Of a stretch of DNA of 30,547 nucleotides, positions 22,536 to 30,401 are shown piece after piece (within the stretch, counting starts at the first letter, position 1; every line of letters starts with the position of its first letter). Below the pieces are notes generated by a model that was given only the letters and a program-made list of their open reading frames with translations, made no database searches and was not told where the DNA came from. Both the position numbers and the translations under genes were made by a program. Source of the DNA: Serpentinimonas sp. (GTDB lineage Bacteria; Pseudomonadota; Gammaproteobacteria; Burkholderiales; Burkholderiaceae_C); assembly GCA_025458665.1 (NCBI GenBank), contig JALOSG010000056.1, positions 1 to 30,547 of the forward strand, in the 5' to 3' direction.

Positions 22536-25061
22536 TCAGTTGCAGTTGGCCCGCACTTCGTCGATGCTGGTCTGCCCGGCCAGTACCTTCAGAATGCCGT
22601 CCTGGCGCAGCGTGCGGAAACCGTTTTCCGCCATGGCGGCGTGCTGCAGTTCCTCCGGACGCCCGCGCGTCTGTATCAGCCGGCGTATGGTCGCATCCAC
22701 CGACATCAGCTCGTGCAAGCCCAGCCGCCCTTTGAAGCCGGTGTTGTCGCACTCCTTGCAACCGGGCGCGTGGTAGTGCATGAGCTTACCTTCGCGGCCA
22801 AACTGCTCCGTCCACTGGGCGCGCAGTGCCTCGGGGTCTGGCCGAAGGTCTTGTGGGAACACATGCAGGAAGTCTTCCAGCAGCTCTTGTACCTTTTCGG
22901 GCGGCGCTTCGGTGGCGGTGGTGCAATGCTTGCAGTGGCGCCGTACCAGGCGCTGTGCCAGCACCGCCAGCAGGGAGTCCGCAAAGTTGAACGGGTCTAT
23001 GCCCATGTCCAGCAGGCGGATGATGGTTTCCGGCGCGCTGTTGGTGTGCAAAGTGCTGAGCACCAGGTGGCCAGTGAGCGAGGCTTCGATCGCCATCTGC
23101 GCGGTTTCATGGTCGCGGATCTCGCCCACCATGATCACGTCCGGGTCGGCGCGCAGGAAGGCGCGCAGCGCTTTGGCGAAGGTCCAGTCTATCTTGGCAT
23201 TCACCTGCACCTGGCGCAAGTCCGGGTTGGTGATCTCGACCGGGTCTTCCGCCGTCCAGATTTTGCGGTCCGGGGTGTTGAGATTCTGCAGCACCGAGTG
23301 CAGCGTGGTGGTCTTGCCCGAACCCGTGGGGCCCACACACAGCACCATGCCGTAGGGCCGCTCGGACGCATGCTTGAGTTGCTGCAGGTTGGGCCCGGTC
23401 ATACCCAGCTGTTCCAGTGGCAAGGGCTTGGCCGAAGCCAGAAGACGCATCACCACATCTTCGGCACCACCCTGGGTGGGAATGGTGGCCACCCGCAACT
23501 CCAGCGCGTGCTGCGGCACGAACTTGCCAAATTCGATCTTTCCGTCTTGGGGTTTGCGGCGTTCCGAGATGTCCAGATCGCACATGATCTTGATGCGCGC
23601 CACCAACGCCGAGCGGTAGGTATGCGGCAACTCCATGTAGGGCTTGAGCTTGCCGTCACGGCGCATGCGGATGCGCACCTTGCGCTTGGACGGATGTGTT
23701 TCGATGTGGATGTCGGAGGCGCCTTGCTCCTGGGCGTCGATGATCATGGTGTTGATGAGCCGGACCAGCGAGTTGTCGGATTGCTCGATCGGCTTTTCCG
23801 CGACCTCCTCGGTCTCGCTGGTCATCTCCAGCGTTTCCAGCAGCTTGCCGGCCGACAGGGGTTCCTGTTCCTGACCGGGCGCATCGGCGCCGCCGCGCCC
23901 CATCCCGCCGGCCATGCCAGAGTCCAGCCCCAGCTTCGCGTAGCTGCCCGCAATGGCGGCCTTGAGTTCGGGGGCGGTGGCCAGCGCCGCCACCACCTTG
24001 GTCTGGATGGTGAACTCCAGCTCGTCGATCATGCTGCGGCTCGACGGGTCTTCCGCGGCCACCACCAGAAGGTTGTCCCGGTAAATGAGGGGCAGCACCT
24101 TGAGCCGCTTGGCCAGCGCGTGCGGCACCTTGCGCAGCGCCTCCGCATCGACCGGGAACTGGGCAACGTCCACCACCGGATAGCCCATCTTGCGTGCCAG
24201 CGCCACCTGCAGGTCGTGCCGCGACAGCTGACCGCTTTGCACCAACAGCTCGCCCAGTGGCAGGCTGCGCTCGGTCTTCTGCTTCAGCAGCGCGTCCTGC
24301 AACTGCTCCTCGGTGATCAGCCCGAGCGCCGTGAGCGCCTCGCCAATGCGCACCATGGGCATCTTGGACTGCTCTTGCAGAGCCGTGAGCAGTTGCTCCG
24401 CCTTCACGATCTCCTTGCCGACCAGGTAGTCGCCGAGCTTGCGGTTGCGCAGCACCTCCTGCTCGCGGGCCGCCAGTTCGACCTGCTGCGGCGTCACTGC
24501 GTGTTGCTCCACGAGCACCTGGCCTATGGCCTCGCCCACGTGCAGGTCGCGCAGGCTGCCGGAGGGTACGAACACCCGTTGTACGTGGTCTTCGCTGTTG
24601 AGCGGGTGGAACAGGAACACCCCCTGTCCGGTCTCTAGATGCCCCACCGTGGTGCCCTCCACGCGCTGGCCCTCGGTGTTGGTGTAGTGGTAGTGCAGTC
24701 GCGGCCGGTGGTTCATCAGCTCGTCAACGAAGCGGGAGTCCTGTTCCAGCTGCGGTTCGGCAGGGGCGGCCTCGGCAGCGGGCCTGAGTGGTTCGGTGAT
24801 GGTGATGCGGCGGAACATGCTGAAGCGCAGCGGCATGTTCGCGGTGGAGGGGGGCACCTGCACGAAGGCCACTTTCTCCGACAGACTCATGGAAACCAGT
24901 AGACATTTGCGGATGTGGCCGTTGGTGCCTTCCACCTCGCAGGGCAGCGCCTGTCCTTGCGGGCCCGACGGGTAGCTGGCATAGGGCGGCGTTGGCCAAT
25001 AAAGCGGTTGGAGTTTGGCGCCCGGGATGCCGCTGAAGGTTTTGGCCGTGGTGTCGCTCAT
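22536..25061 (-). CDS. GspE/PilB-family type II secretion/type IV pilus ATPase
   Basis: Assembly-type secretion ATPase of 841 residues. The first 200 or so residues are not recognised beyond a possible PilZ-like segment. A region of two or more MshEN/T2SSE_N-type repeats follows (LGDYLVGKEIVKAEQLL, IGEALTALGLITEEQLQDAL, LGELLVQSGQLSRHDLQVAL). The ATPase core has Walker A GPTGSGKTTTLH (K583), Asp box, Walker B DPDVIMVGEIRDHETA and His box GHLVLSTLHTN. A zinc-binding pair HCKHC and CKEC (PGCKECDNTGFKGR) matches GspE/PilB. No other pilus or secretion gene is present, so the partner machine is encoded elsewhere. ATG 25061 (MSDTTAKTF) is chosen over an upstream start at 25190 that would overlap comM. 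The N-terminal length is greater than PilB (about 570). Confidence 0.88.
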   Translation of the reverse strand: MSDTTAKTFSGIPGAKLQPLYWPTPPYASYPSGPQGQALPCEVEGTNGHIRKCLLVSMSLSEKVAFVQVPPSTANMPLRFSMFRRITITEPLRPAAEAAPAEPQLEQDSRFVDELMNHRPRLHYHYTNTEGQRVEGTTVGHLETGQGVFLFHPLNSEDHVQRVFVPSGSLRDLHVGEAIGQVLVEQHAVTPQQVELAAREQEVLRNRKLGDYLVGKEIVKAEQLLTALQEQSKMPMVRIGEALTALGLITEEQLQDALLKQKTERSLPLGELLVQSGQLSRHDLQVALARKMGYPVVDVAQFPVDAEALRKVPHALAKRLKVLPLIYRDNLLVVAAEDPSSRSMIDELEFTIQTKVVAALATAPELKAAIAGSYAKLGLDSGMAGGMGRGGADAPGQEQEPLSAGKLLETLEMTSETEEVAEKPIEQSDNSLVRLINTMIIDAQEQGASDIHIETHPSKRKVRIRMRRDGKLKPYMELPHTYRSALVARIKIMCDLDISERRKPQDGKIEFGKFVPQHALELRVATIPTQGGAEDVVMRLLASAKPLPLEQLGMTGPNLQQLKHASERPYGMVLCVGPTGSGKTTTLHSVLQNLNTPDRKIWTAEDPVEITNPDLRQVQVNAKIDWTFAKALRAFLRADPDVIMVGEIRDHETAQMAIEASLTGHLVLSTLHTNSAPETIIRLLDMGIDPFNFADSLLAVLAQRLVRRHCKHCTTATEAPPEKVQELLEDFLHVFPQDLRPDPEALRAQWTEQFGREGKLMHYHAPGCKECDNTGFKGRLGLHELMSVDATIRRLIQTRGRPEELQHAAMAENGFRTLRQDGILKVLAGQTSIDEVRANCN

Positions 25062-25107
25062 GGGTGTTTGCTTCTGACGGGGTGCTGCAAGTGTAGGCCA
25101 GACTGGC

Positions 25108-26694
25108 TCACTCCTTGCCAGTGCGGCGGTATTGCAGGGCTTCTGCCACATGCACCAGCGCCACAGCGGGCGCAGCCGCCAGATCGGCAATGGTGCGCGC
25201 CACCCTCAGCGCCCGGTGGGATGCCCGGGCCGACCAGCCCAGCCGCTCACTGGCCTGTTGCAGAAAGCGCCGTGCCGCATCGTCCAGTGCGGCGTGGCGC
25301 TCCAGTTCCGGGCCGTGCAGCAACTGGTTGCTGCAGCCCTGGCGCTCCAGCGCCCGCTGGTGGGCCTGCACCGCCCTGGCGCGCACCGTGGCGCTGTCTT
25401 CTGGCGCCTGGCCCAGCGGCTGGAGCAGGGCTTCAGGCGGCAGGGCCGGTACGTCCACGTGCAGATCGATGCGGTCCATCAGCGGCCCGCTGAGCTTGCC
25501 CTGGTAGCGCGCCACCTGCTCCGGGGTGCAGCGGCAGTGATGCTGCCTTGCCCCCAGGTACCCGCAGGGGCAGGGGTTCATGGCCGCGATCAGCTGGAAC
25601 CGCGCCGGAAACTCGGTCTGCCGTGCCGCACGGGATATGCGGATGCGACCTGTCTCCAGCGGCTCGCGCAGCGCCTCCAGGGCGGCACGGGAGAATTCCG
25701 GCAATTCGTCCAGAAACAGGACGCCGTGGTGCGCCAGAGAGATCTCGCCCGGGCGCGGCGGTGAGCCACCCCCGACCATGGCCACCGCACTGGCCGAGTG
25801 GTGCGGTGCCGAGGTCGGGCGCTGCCCCCAGAGGGCCAGATCGAACCGGCCCACCAGCGATGCCAGGGCGGCGGCCTCCAGAGCCTCCCGCTGGCTCATG
25901 GGGGGCAACAACCCCGCAAAGCGGTGCGCCAACATGGATTTTCCCGCGCCGGGCGGGCCACAGAGCAGCAGGCTGTGCCGCCCGGCGGCAGCGATCTCCA
26001 GCGCCCGTCGGGCCACCGCCTGACCGCGCACGTCGGCCATGTCAGGCTGCCGCGCGTCGGCGGGGGCGGTGTGTGGTGGCTGGCTGGGCGGCAGGCGGCA
26101 CCACCCGTCCCGCGCTGTGTCGGAAAAGGGCGGCGCGGCGGCAAAGCGCGCGGCCACATCGCTCAGGTGCTGCACTCTGAACACCACCACGCCCGGAACC
26201 AGCGCAGCTTCCTCGGCGCTCCCCGGGGGCAGCACCAGTGCTGACGACGTTGCCGAGGGCGTTGCCGAGGACAGGCTGCGGTCCTGTTGGGCAGTTTGCC
26301 CGGCCAGGGCCATGGCCATGGCCAAAGCACCCCGCACGGGCCGCAGTTCGCCGCCCAGCGACAACTCCCCGGCAAATTCGTGGCCCTGAAGCGCGTTGGC
26401 GTCGATCTGTCCGCTGGCAGCCAGAATGCCCAGCGCAATGGGAAGGTCCAGCCTGCCGCTGTCCTTGGGCAGATCGGCCGGTGCCAGATTCACCGTGATG
26501 CGCTGGTTGGACGGAAAGGCCAGCCCCGCATTCAGAATGGCGGAGCGAACCCGTTCCCGGGCTTCGCGCACCTCGGTGTCGGCCAGGCCCACGAGGGTGA
26601 AACTGGGCAGTCCGTTGGCGAGATGGACCTCAACGCACACAGATTGTGCTTCCAGTCCCACAAGTGTGCGGCTACGCACCAAAGCAAGGCTCAT
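25108..26694 (-). CDS. comM: ComM/YifB-family AAA+ ATPase (Mg-chelatase-like)
   Basis: Hexameric helicase-like ATPase of 528 residues; ComM drives branch migration when incoming DNA is integrated during natural transformation. The N-terminal Lon-like ChlI domain (VEVHLANGLPSFTLVGLADTEVREARERV) is followed by AAA+ motifs Walker A GPPGAGKSML (K252) and Walker B GVLFLDELPEFSR, a cysteine cluster NPCPCGYLG...CRCTP and the C-terminal Mg-chelatase domain. The second ATG (26694) is preferred over 26700 because GGCGGAA is then well spaced and the protein begins MSLALVRSRTL as in homologues. Forty-six bases separate its stop from the start of the GspE-type ATPase gene, so both may be one transcript. 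Confidence 0.93.
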   Translation of the reverse strand: MSLALVRSRTLVGLEAQSVCVEVHLANGLPSFTLVGLADTEVREARERVRSAILNAGLAFPSNQRITVNLAPADLPKDSGRLDLPIALGILAASGQIDANALQGHEFAGELSLGGELRPVRGALAMAMALAGQTAQQDRSLSSATPSATSSALVLPPGSAEEAALVPGVVVFRVQHLSDVAARFAAAPPFSDTARDGWCRLPPSQPPHTAPADARQPDMADVRGQAVARRALEIAAAGRHSLLLCGPPGAGKSMLAHRFAGLLPPMSQREALEAAALASLVGRFDLALWGQRPTSAPHHSASAVAMVGGGSPPRPGEISLAHHGVLFLDELPEFSRAALEALREPLETGRIRISRAARQTEFPARFQLIAAMNPCPCGYLGARQHHCRCTPEQVARYQGKLSGPLMDRIDLHVDVPALPPEALLQPLGQAPEDSATVRARAVQAHQRALERQGCSNQLLHGPELERHAALDDAARRFLQQASERLGWSARASHRALRVARTIADLAAAPAVALVHVAEALQYRRTGKE

Positions 26695-26720
26695 CGTCAT
26701 TTCCGCCGAAATTTCGCAGT

Positions 26721-26743
26721 AAATGCACCGGTATGGTGCATTT
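26721..26743 (+). promoter_or_regulatory. NtrC-binding site (perfect palindrome)
   Basis: AAATGCACC-GGTAT-GGTGCATTT: perfect nine-base arms around five bases, containing the NtrC consensus TGCACC-N5-GGTGCA (26724-26740). It lies about 110 bases upstream of the sigma-54 promoter of glnK, a normal enhancer distance. Confidence 0.85.
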
Positions 26744-26763
26744 GGGTGAGGAATCGTGGCCAT

Positions 26764-26781
26764 TTGCAACAGTTTGTTGCT
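26764..26781 (+). promoter_or_regulatory. Second, weaker NtrC-like site
   Basis: Inverted repeat GCAACA-GTT-TGTTGC (26766-26780). Aligned as TGCAAC-N5-GTTGCT it resembles the NtrC consensus with two or three changes and begins 41 bases after the strong site, close to four helical turns, so both would face the same side of the DNA. Confidence 0.5.
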
Positions 26782-26833
26782 CTGGGCGCCCCCGCCCGGG
26801 CTGCCTGACACCCTAGCCCATAAATGTCCGCGC

Positions 26834-26849
26834 TGGCACGCAACCTGCT
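26834..26849 (+). promoter_or_regulatory. Sigma-54 promoter of glnK-amtB
   Basis: TGGCACGCAACCTGCT matches TGGCACG-N4-TTGCW with one change. GG (26835-26836) and GC (26847-26848) are separated by exactly ten bases, the invariant sigma-54 (-24/-12) spacing. It lies about 107 bases before the glnK start and downstream of the NtrC sites, so nitrogen limitation should activate it. Confidence 0.85.
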
Positions 26850-26955
26850 TAACGGTCGTTGCGAAAAAGTGCAACCGCTTTCCCTCCCCGTTCCGGCGCG
26901 CAGGCCTTTGCCTCGCGGCTTCCATCGATAACAGGCTGACCAAGAAAGGCGCAAC

Positions 26956-27294
26956 ATGAAACTGGTAACCGCCATCATCAAACCCTTCAAGCTCGACGAG
27001 GTGCGCGAAGCGCTGTCCGTCATGGGCGTGCAGGGCATCACCGTGACCGAAGTCAAGGGCTTTGGCCGTCAGAAAGGCCACACCGAGCTGTACCGCGGCG
27101 CGGAGTACGTGGTGGACTTTCTGCCCAAGGTGAAGATCGAGGCCGCCGTCGCTGACGACCTTGTGGATCGCGTGATCGAGGCGATCGAGAGCGCAGCCCG
27201 CACCGGCAAGATTGGCGACGGCAAGATTTTTGTCTTCCCGCTCGAGCAGGTTGTCCGCATCCGCACCGGTGAAACCGGCAAAGAAGCACTCTGA
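26956..27294 (+). CDS. glnK: Nitrogen regulatory protein P-II, GlnK
   Basis: Trimeric P-II signal protein of 112 residues that reads ATP/ADP and 2-oxoglutarate and, when not uridylylated, plugs AmtB at the membrane. The T-loop contains the uridylylation site Y51 in TELYRGAEYVVDFLPK, and the C-terminal signature is TGKIGDGKIFVFPLEQVVRIRTGE. The start MKLVTAIIKPFKL is invariant in the family, with AAAGG shortly before the ATG. Linkage to amtB (13 bases apart) is the reason for the name glnK rather than glnB. Expression should follow NtrC and sigma-54. Confidence 0.96.
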   Translation: MKLVTAIIKPFKLDEVREALSVMGVQGITVTEVKGFGRQKGHTELYRGAEYVVDFLPKVKIEAAVADDLVDRVIEAIESAARTGKIGDGKIFVFPLEQVVRIRTGETGKEAL

Positions 27295-27307
27295 AGGAGC
27301 ACCGACC

Positions 27308-28657
27308 ATGAAATCAGTTTCCAAGACAACCCTGGGTGCCGCTCTGGCCCTGGGCGCCAGCGGGGCCATGGCGCAGGAGGTGGGCGCCGTGTTGAACCAT
27401 GTGTACGAACTCCAGTTCGCCATGGACACCTTCTACTTCCTGGTCTGTGGTGCGCTGGTCATGTGGATGGCTGCAGGCTTTGCCATGCTGGAGTCCGGGC
27501 TGGTGCGCTCCAAGAACACCACCGAGATCCTGACCAAGAACATGGCGCTCTACGCCATTGCCTGCATCATGTACATGATCTGCGGCTACGCCATCATGTA
27601 CGACGGTGCGTTCCTGCTGTCGGGAATTGCCGGCGGTGAGGATCTGGCTGCCGCCACGCTGGGTGCATTTGCCGAGCAGAACGACTTCAACGGCGATTCC
27701 ATCTACTCCGACGCCTCCGACTTCTTCTTCCAGGTGGTGTTCGTGGCTACCGCCATGTCCATCATCTCGGGCGCAGTGGCCGAGCGCATGAAGCTGTGGG
27801 CCTTCCTGGCTTTCGCGGTGGTCATGACTGGCTTCATCTACCCCATGGAAGGTTCCTGGACGTGGAACGGCGCCGATGTGTTCGGCATGTACAACCTGGG
27901 CGACCTGGGCTTCTCCGACTTCGCCGGTTCGGGCATTGTGCACATGGCCGGTGCGTCTGCGGCTCTGGCTGGTGTGCTGCTGCTGGGTGCCCGCAAAGGC
28001 AAGTACGGTCCCAACGGCGAGGCACGCGCCATTCCTGGTGCCAACCTGCCCCTGGCCACGCTGGGTACCTTCATCCTGTGGATGGGCTGGTTCGGCTTCA
28101 ACGGCGGCTCCGTGCTGAAGCTGGGTGACATAGCCAACGCCAATGCGGTGGCCATGGTGTTCCTCAACACCAACACTGCGGCTGCGGGTGGTGCGGTGGG
28201 TGCGCTGCTGCTGTCCAAGCTGATCTTCGGCAAGGCCGACCTGACCATGCTCCTGAACGGTGCTCTGGCCGGCCTGGTGGCCATCACGGCCGAGCCGTCC
28301 ACCCCGACGCCTCTGCTCGCCACGCTGTTCGGCTTCGCCGGCGGTATCCTGGTGGTGCTGTCGATCATCGGTCTGGACAAGCTCAAGATCGATGACCCCG
28401 TGGGTGCCATCTCGGTGCACGGCACGGTGGGTTTCCTGGGCCTGATGCTGGTGCCTCTGACCAACGACGGCGTCACCTTCACCGGCCAGCTGATCGGCGC
28501 TGCCACCATCTTCGTGTGGGTATTCGGCACCAGCCTGATCGTCTGGGGCGTGCTCAAGGCGGTGATGGGTCTGCGTGTCTCCGAAGAAGAGGAGTACGCC
28601 GGTACCGACCTCGCCGAGTGCGGCCAGGAAGCCTACCCCGAGTTCGTCAACAAGTAA
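27308..28657 (+). CDS. amtB: Ammonium transporter (Amt family), first copy
   Basis: Ammonium channel of 449 residues. A cleaved signal peptide (TTLGAALALGASGAMAQ) is followed by eleven predicted membrane helices. The pore twin-histidines are H212 (GIVHMAGASAAL) and H371 (SVHGTVGFLGL). The family motif ESGLVRSKNTTEILTKN is present near the N-terminus, and the C-terminal tail RVSEEEEYAGTDLAECGQEAYPEF is the GlnK-binding region. AGGAG at 27295-27299 overlaps the end of glnK. The sequence style (FFFQVVFVATAMSIISGAVAERMKLW) belongs to a different Amt subgroup from the next gene, so the two are not a recent duplication. Confidence 0.95.
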   Translation: MKSVSKTTLGAALALGASGAMAQEVGAVLNHVYELQFAMDTFYFLVCGALVMWMAAGFAMLESGLVRSKNTTEILTKNMALYAIACIMYMICGYAIMYDGAFLLSGIAGGEDLAAATLGAFAEQNDFNGDSIYSDASDFFFQVVFVATAMSIISGAVAERMKLWAFLAFAVVMTGFIYPMEGSWTWNGADVFGMYNLGDLGFSDFAGSGIVHMAGASAALAGVLLLGARKGKYGPNGEARAIPGANLPLATLGTFILWMGWFGFNGGSVLKLGDIANANAVAMVFLNTNTAAAGGAVGALLLSKLIFGKADLTMLLNGALAGLVAITAEPSTPTPLLATLFGFAGGILVVLSIIGLDKLKIDDPVGAISVHGTVGFLGLMLVPLTNDGVTFTGQLIGAATIFVWVFGTSLIVWGVLKAVMGLRVSEEEEYAGTDLAECGQEAYPEFVNK

Positions 28658-28668
28658 CTCCGGTGCGT

Positions 28669-28694
28669 GGCCGGTCCGCCCTGACGGACCGGCC
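28669..28694 (+). repeat. Strong intercistronic hairpin between the two amtB genes
   Basis: GGCCGGTCCG and CGGACCGGCC form a perfect ten-base stem with loop CCCTGA, 12 bases after the first amtB stop. No T-run follows, so it is not a classical terminator; it may protect the upstream mRNA or cause partial termination. Confidence 0.75.
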
Positions 28695-28822
28695 CCACCC
28701 CAACGAGGAAACCAGGGCGGCAAGAGCAGTGAGGGCTGTTCTGGCCGCTTTCTTCGTCACAGACGATACCTGGCAGCCACTTCCATAACGACATTCGCGA
28801 CACCAACGCAGAGACGTACACC

Positions 28823-30259
28823 ATGAGAAAAATCCTTTTGAGTTTGTTGCTGGGCTTCGGCCTGGCGCTGGGCGGTGCAAATGCCATCGCACAGGCAACC
28901 ACGGCCACCGAGGCGGCTGCACCTGCTGCCGCTGCGGCAGAGGCACCGGCAGCACCGGCGGCGCCTGCCGCAGAAGCTCCCGCTGAAGCCGCAGCGGAGG
29001 CCGCCACTGAGGCTGAGGCCACGGCCGAGCCCACCGTGAACAAAGGCGATGTGGCCTGGATGATGGTGGCCACCCTGCTGGTGGTCATGATGGTGGTGCC
29101 TGGACTGGCACTTTTCTATGGCGGCCTGGTGCGCAGCAAGAACATGCTGTCGGTGCTCATGCAGGTCATGGTGGTGTTCTCGCTCATCTGCGTGCTGTGG
29201 GCGCTGTATGGCTACAGCCTCGCTTTCGGGGGCGCTGGTCTCATCATCGGCAACCTCGACAAAGCGTTCCTCGCGGGCATCACCATCGACAGCCTCGCCG
29301 CCACGTTCACCGACGGCGTCATGATTCCCGAGTTGCTCTTTGTGGCTTTCCAGGCGACGTTTGCCGGCATTACCTGTGCACTGATCGTGGGCTCTTTTGC
29401 CGAGCGCATCAAGTTCAGCGCCGTGCTGCTGTTCTGCGCCATCTGGTTCACCTTCAGCTACCTGCCCATTGCCCACATGGTCTGGGGTGAGGGCGGCTAC
29501 CTGCTGGAAGCCGGTGCGCTGGACTTTGCCGGTGGTACCGTGGTGCACATCAACGCTGCCATGGCTGGCCTGGTGGGTGCCTGGGTGCTGGGTCCGCGCA
29601 TTGGCTATGGCCGTGAATCCATGGCTCCGCACAGCCTGACGCTGACCATGGTCGGTGCCTCTCTGCTGTGGGTGGGCTGGTTCGGCTTCAACGCCGGTTC
29701 TGCCCTGGAAGCCAATAGCGGTGCTGCGCTGGCCTTCATCAACACGCTGGTGGCCACTGCCGGCGCCGTGCTGGCCTGGAGCCTGGGCGAGGCACTGAGC
29801 AAGGGCAAGGCTTCCATGCTGGGTGCCGCCTCCGGTGCGGTAGCTGGTCTGGTGGCTATCACGCCGGCCGCCGGCTCGGTGGGCCCCATGGGCGCCATCG
29901 TCATCGGCCTGATCTCCGGCTTTGTATGCCTGTGGGGCGTGGGTGGCCTGAAGAAAGTGCTGCGTGCCGACGACTCGCTCGACGTGTTCGGCATCCACGG
30001 CGTGGGCGGTATTGTGGGCGCCCTGCTGACCGGCGTGTTCAGCGCCAGCAGCCTGGGTGGCACGGTGGAAGACATGTCCATTCCCTCCCAGTTCCTCATC
30101 CAGGCCGAAGGCGTGGTGATCACCATGGTGTGGTCGGGTGTGGTGGCGTTTGTGGTTTACAAGATCGTCGATGCCATGGTGGGTCTGCGCGTGAGCGAGG
30201 AGGCCGAGCGCGAGGGCCTCGACATCACCTCCCACGGCGAAACTGCCTACAACCGTTGA
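28823..30259 (+). CDS. amtB: Ammonium transporter AmtB, second copy with Ala/Glu-rich N-terminus
   Basis: Ammonium channel of 478 residues of the E. coli AmtB subgroup. A signal peptide (ILLSLLLGFGLALGGANAIAQ) is followed by about 45 periplasmic residues made almost only of Ala, Glu, Pro and Thr (residues 26-70), then by the eleven-helix core starting at VAWMMVATLLVVMMVVPGLALFYGGLVRSKN. Twin pore histidines are H242 (VVHINAAMAGL) and H392 (FGIHGVGGIVGALLTG), and the gate-phenylalanine region reads FVAFQATFAGITCALIVGSFAERIKF. The C-terminal tail MVGLRVSEEAEREGLDITSHGETAYN is the GlnK-binding sequence. It lies 165 bases after the first copy, with no sigma-54 promoter of its own seen. Confidence 0.95.
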   Translation: MRKILLSLLLGFGLALGGANAIAQATTATEAAAPAAAAAEAPAAPAAPAAEAPAEAAAEAATEAEATAEPTVNKGDVAWMMVATLLVVMMVVPGLALFYGGLVRSKNMLSVLMQVMVVFSLICVLWALYGYSLAFGGAGLIIGNLDKAFLAGITIDSLAATFTDGVMIPELLFVAFQATFAGITCALIVGSFAERIKFSAVLLFCAIWFTFSYLPIAHMVWGEGGYLLEAGALDFAGGTVVHINAAMAGLVGAWVLGPRIGYGRESMAPHSLTLTMVGASLLWVGWFGFNAGSALEANSGAALAFINTLVATAGAVLAWSLGEALSKGKASMLGAASGAVAGLVAITPAAGSVGPMGAIVIGLISGFVCLWGVGGLKKVLRADDSLDVFGIHGVGGIVGALLTGVFSASSLGGTVEDMSIPSQFLIQAEGVVITMVWSGVVAFVVYKIVDAMVGLRVSEEAEREGLDITSHGETAYNR

Positions 30260-30281
30260 ACCCCTAAGCAGTTGCTGGTCT

Positions 30282-30302
30282 CCCCAGGGGCGGTCCCTGG
30301 GG
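30282..30302 (+). terminator. First hairpin downstream of amtB, no T-run
   Basis: CCCCAGGG and CCCTGGGG form a perfect eight-base stem around GCGGT, 23 bases after the amtB stop. No T-tract follows directly (GTCTCCTTTC), so it probably acts as a 3'-end stabiliser in front of the true terminator. Confidence 0.5.
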
Positions 30303-30321
30303 GTCTCCTTTCAGGGATTGG

Positions 30322-30356
30322 CCCGCCCGGTAGAGAACCGGGCGGGTTCTTTTTTT
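30322..30356 (+). terminator. Rho-independent terminator of glnK-amtB-amtB
   Basis: CCCGCCCGG and CCGGGCGGG form a perfect nine-base stem with loop TAGAGAA, followed by TTCTTTTTTT. This is a textbook strong terminator that ends the ammonium operon. Confidence 0.93.
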
Positions 30357-30401
30357 GGCAAGTCCGCTCGGGCATCTGTCTCCGCCGGAGACAATCGCCA
30401 G

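Noticed and set aside
28770..28822. A second sigma-54 promoter before the second amtB
   Set aside because: A TGGCAG at about 28771 has no GC ten bases after its GG, so the -24/-12 spacing rule fails.
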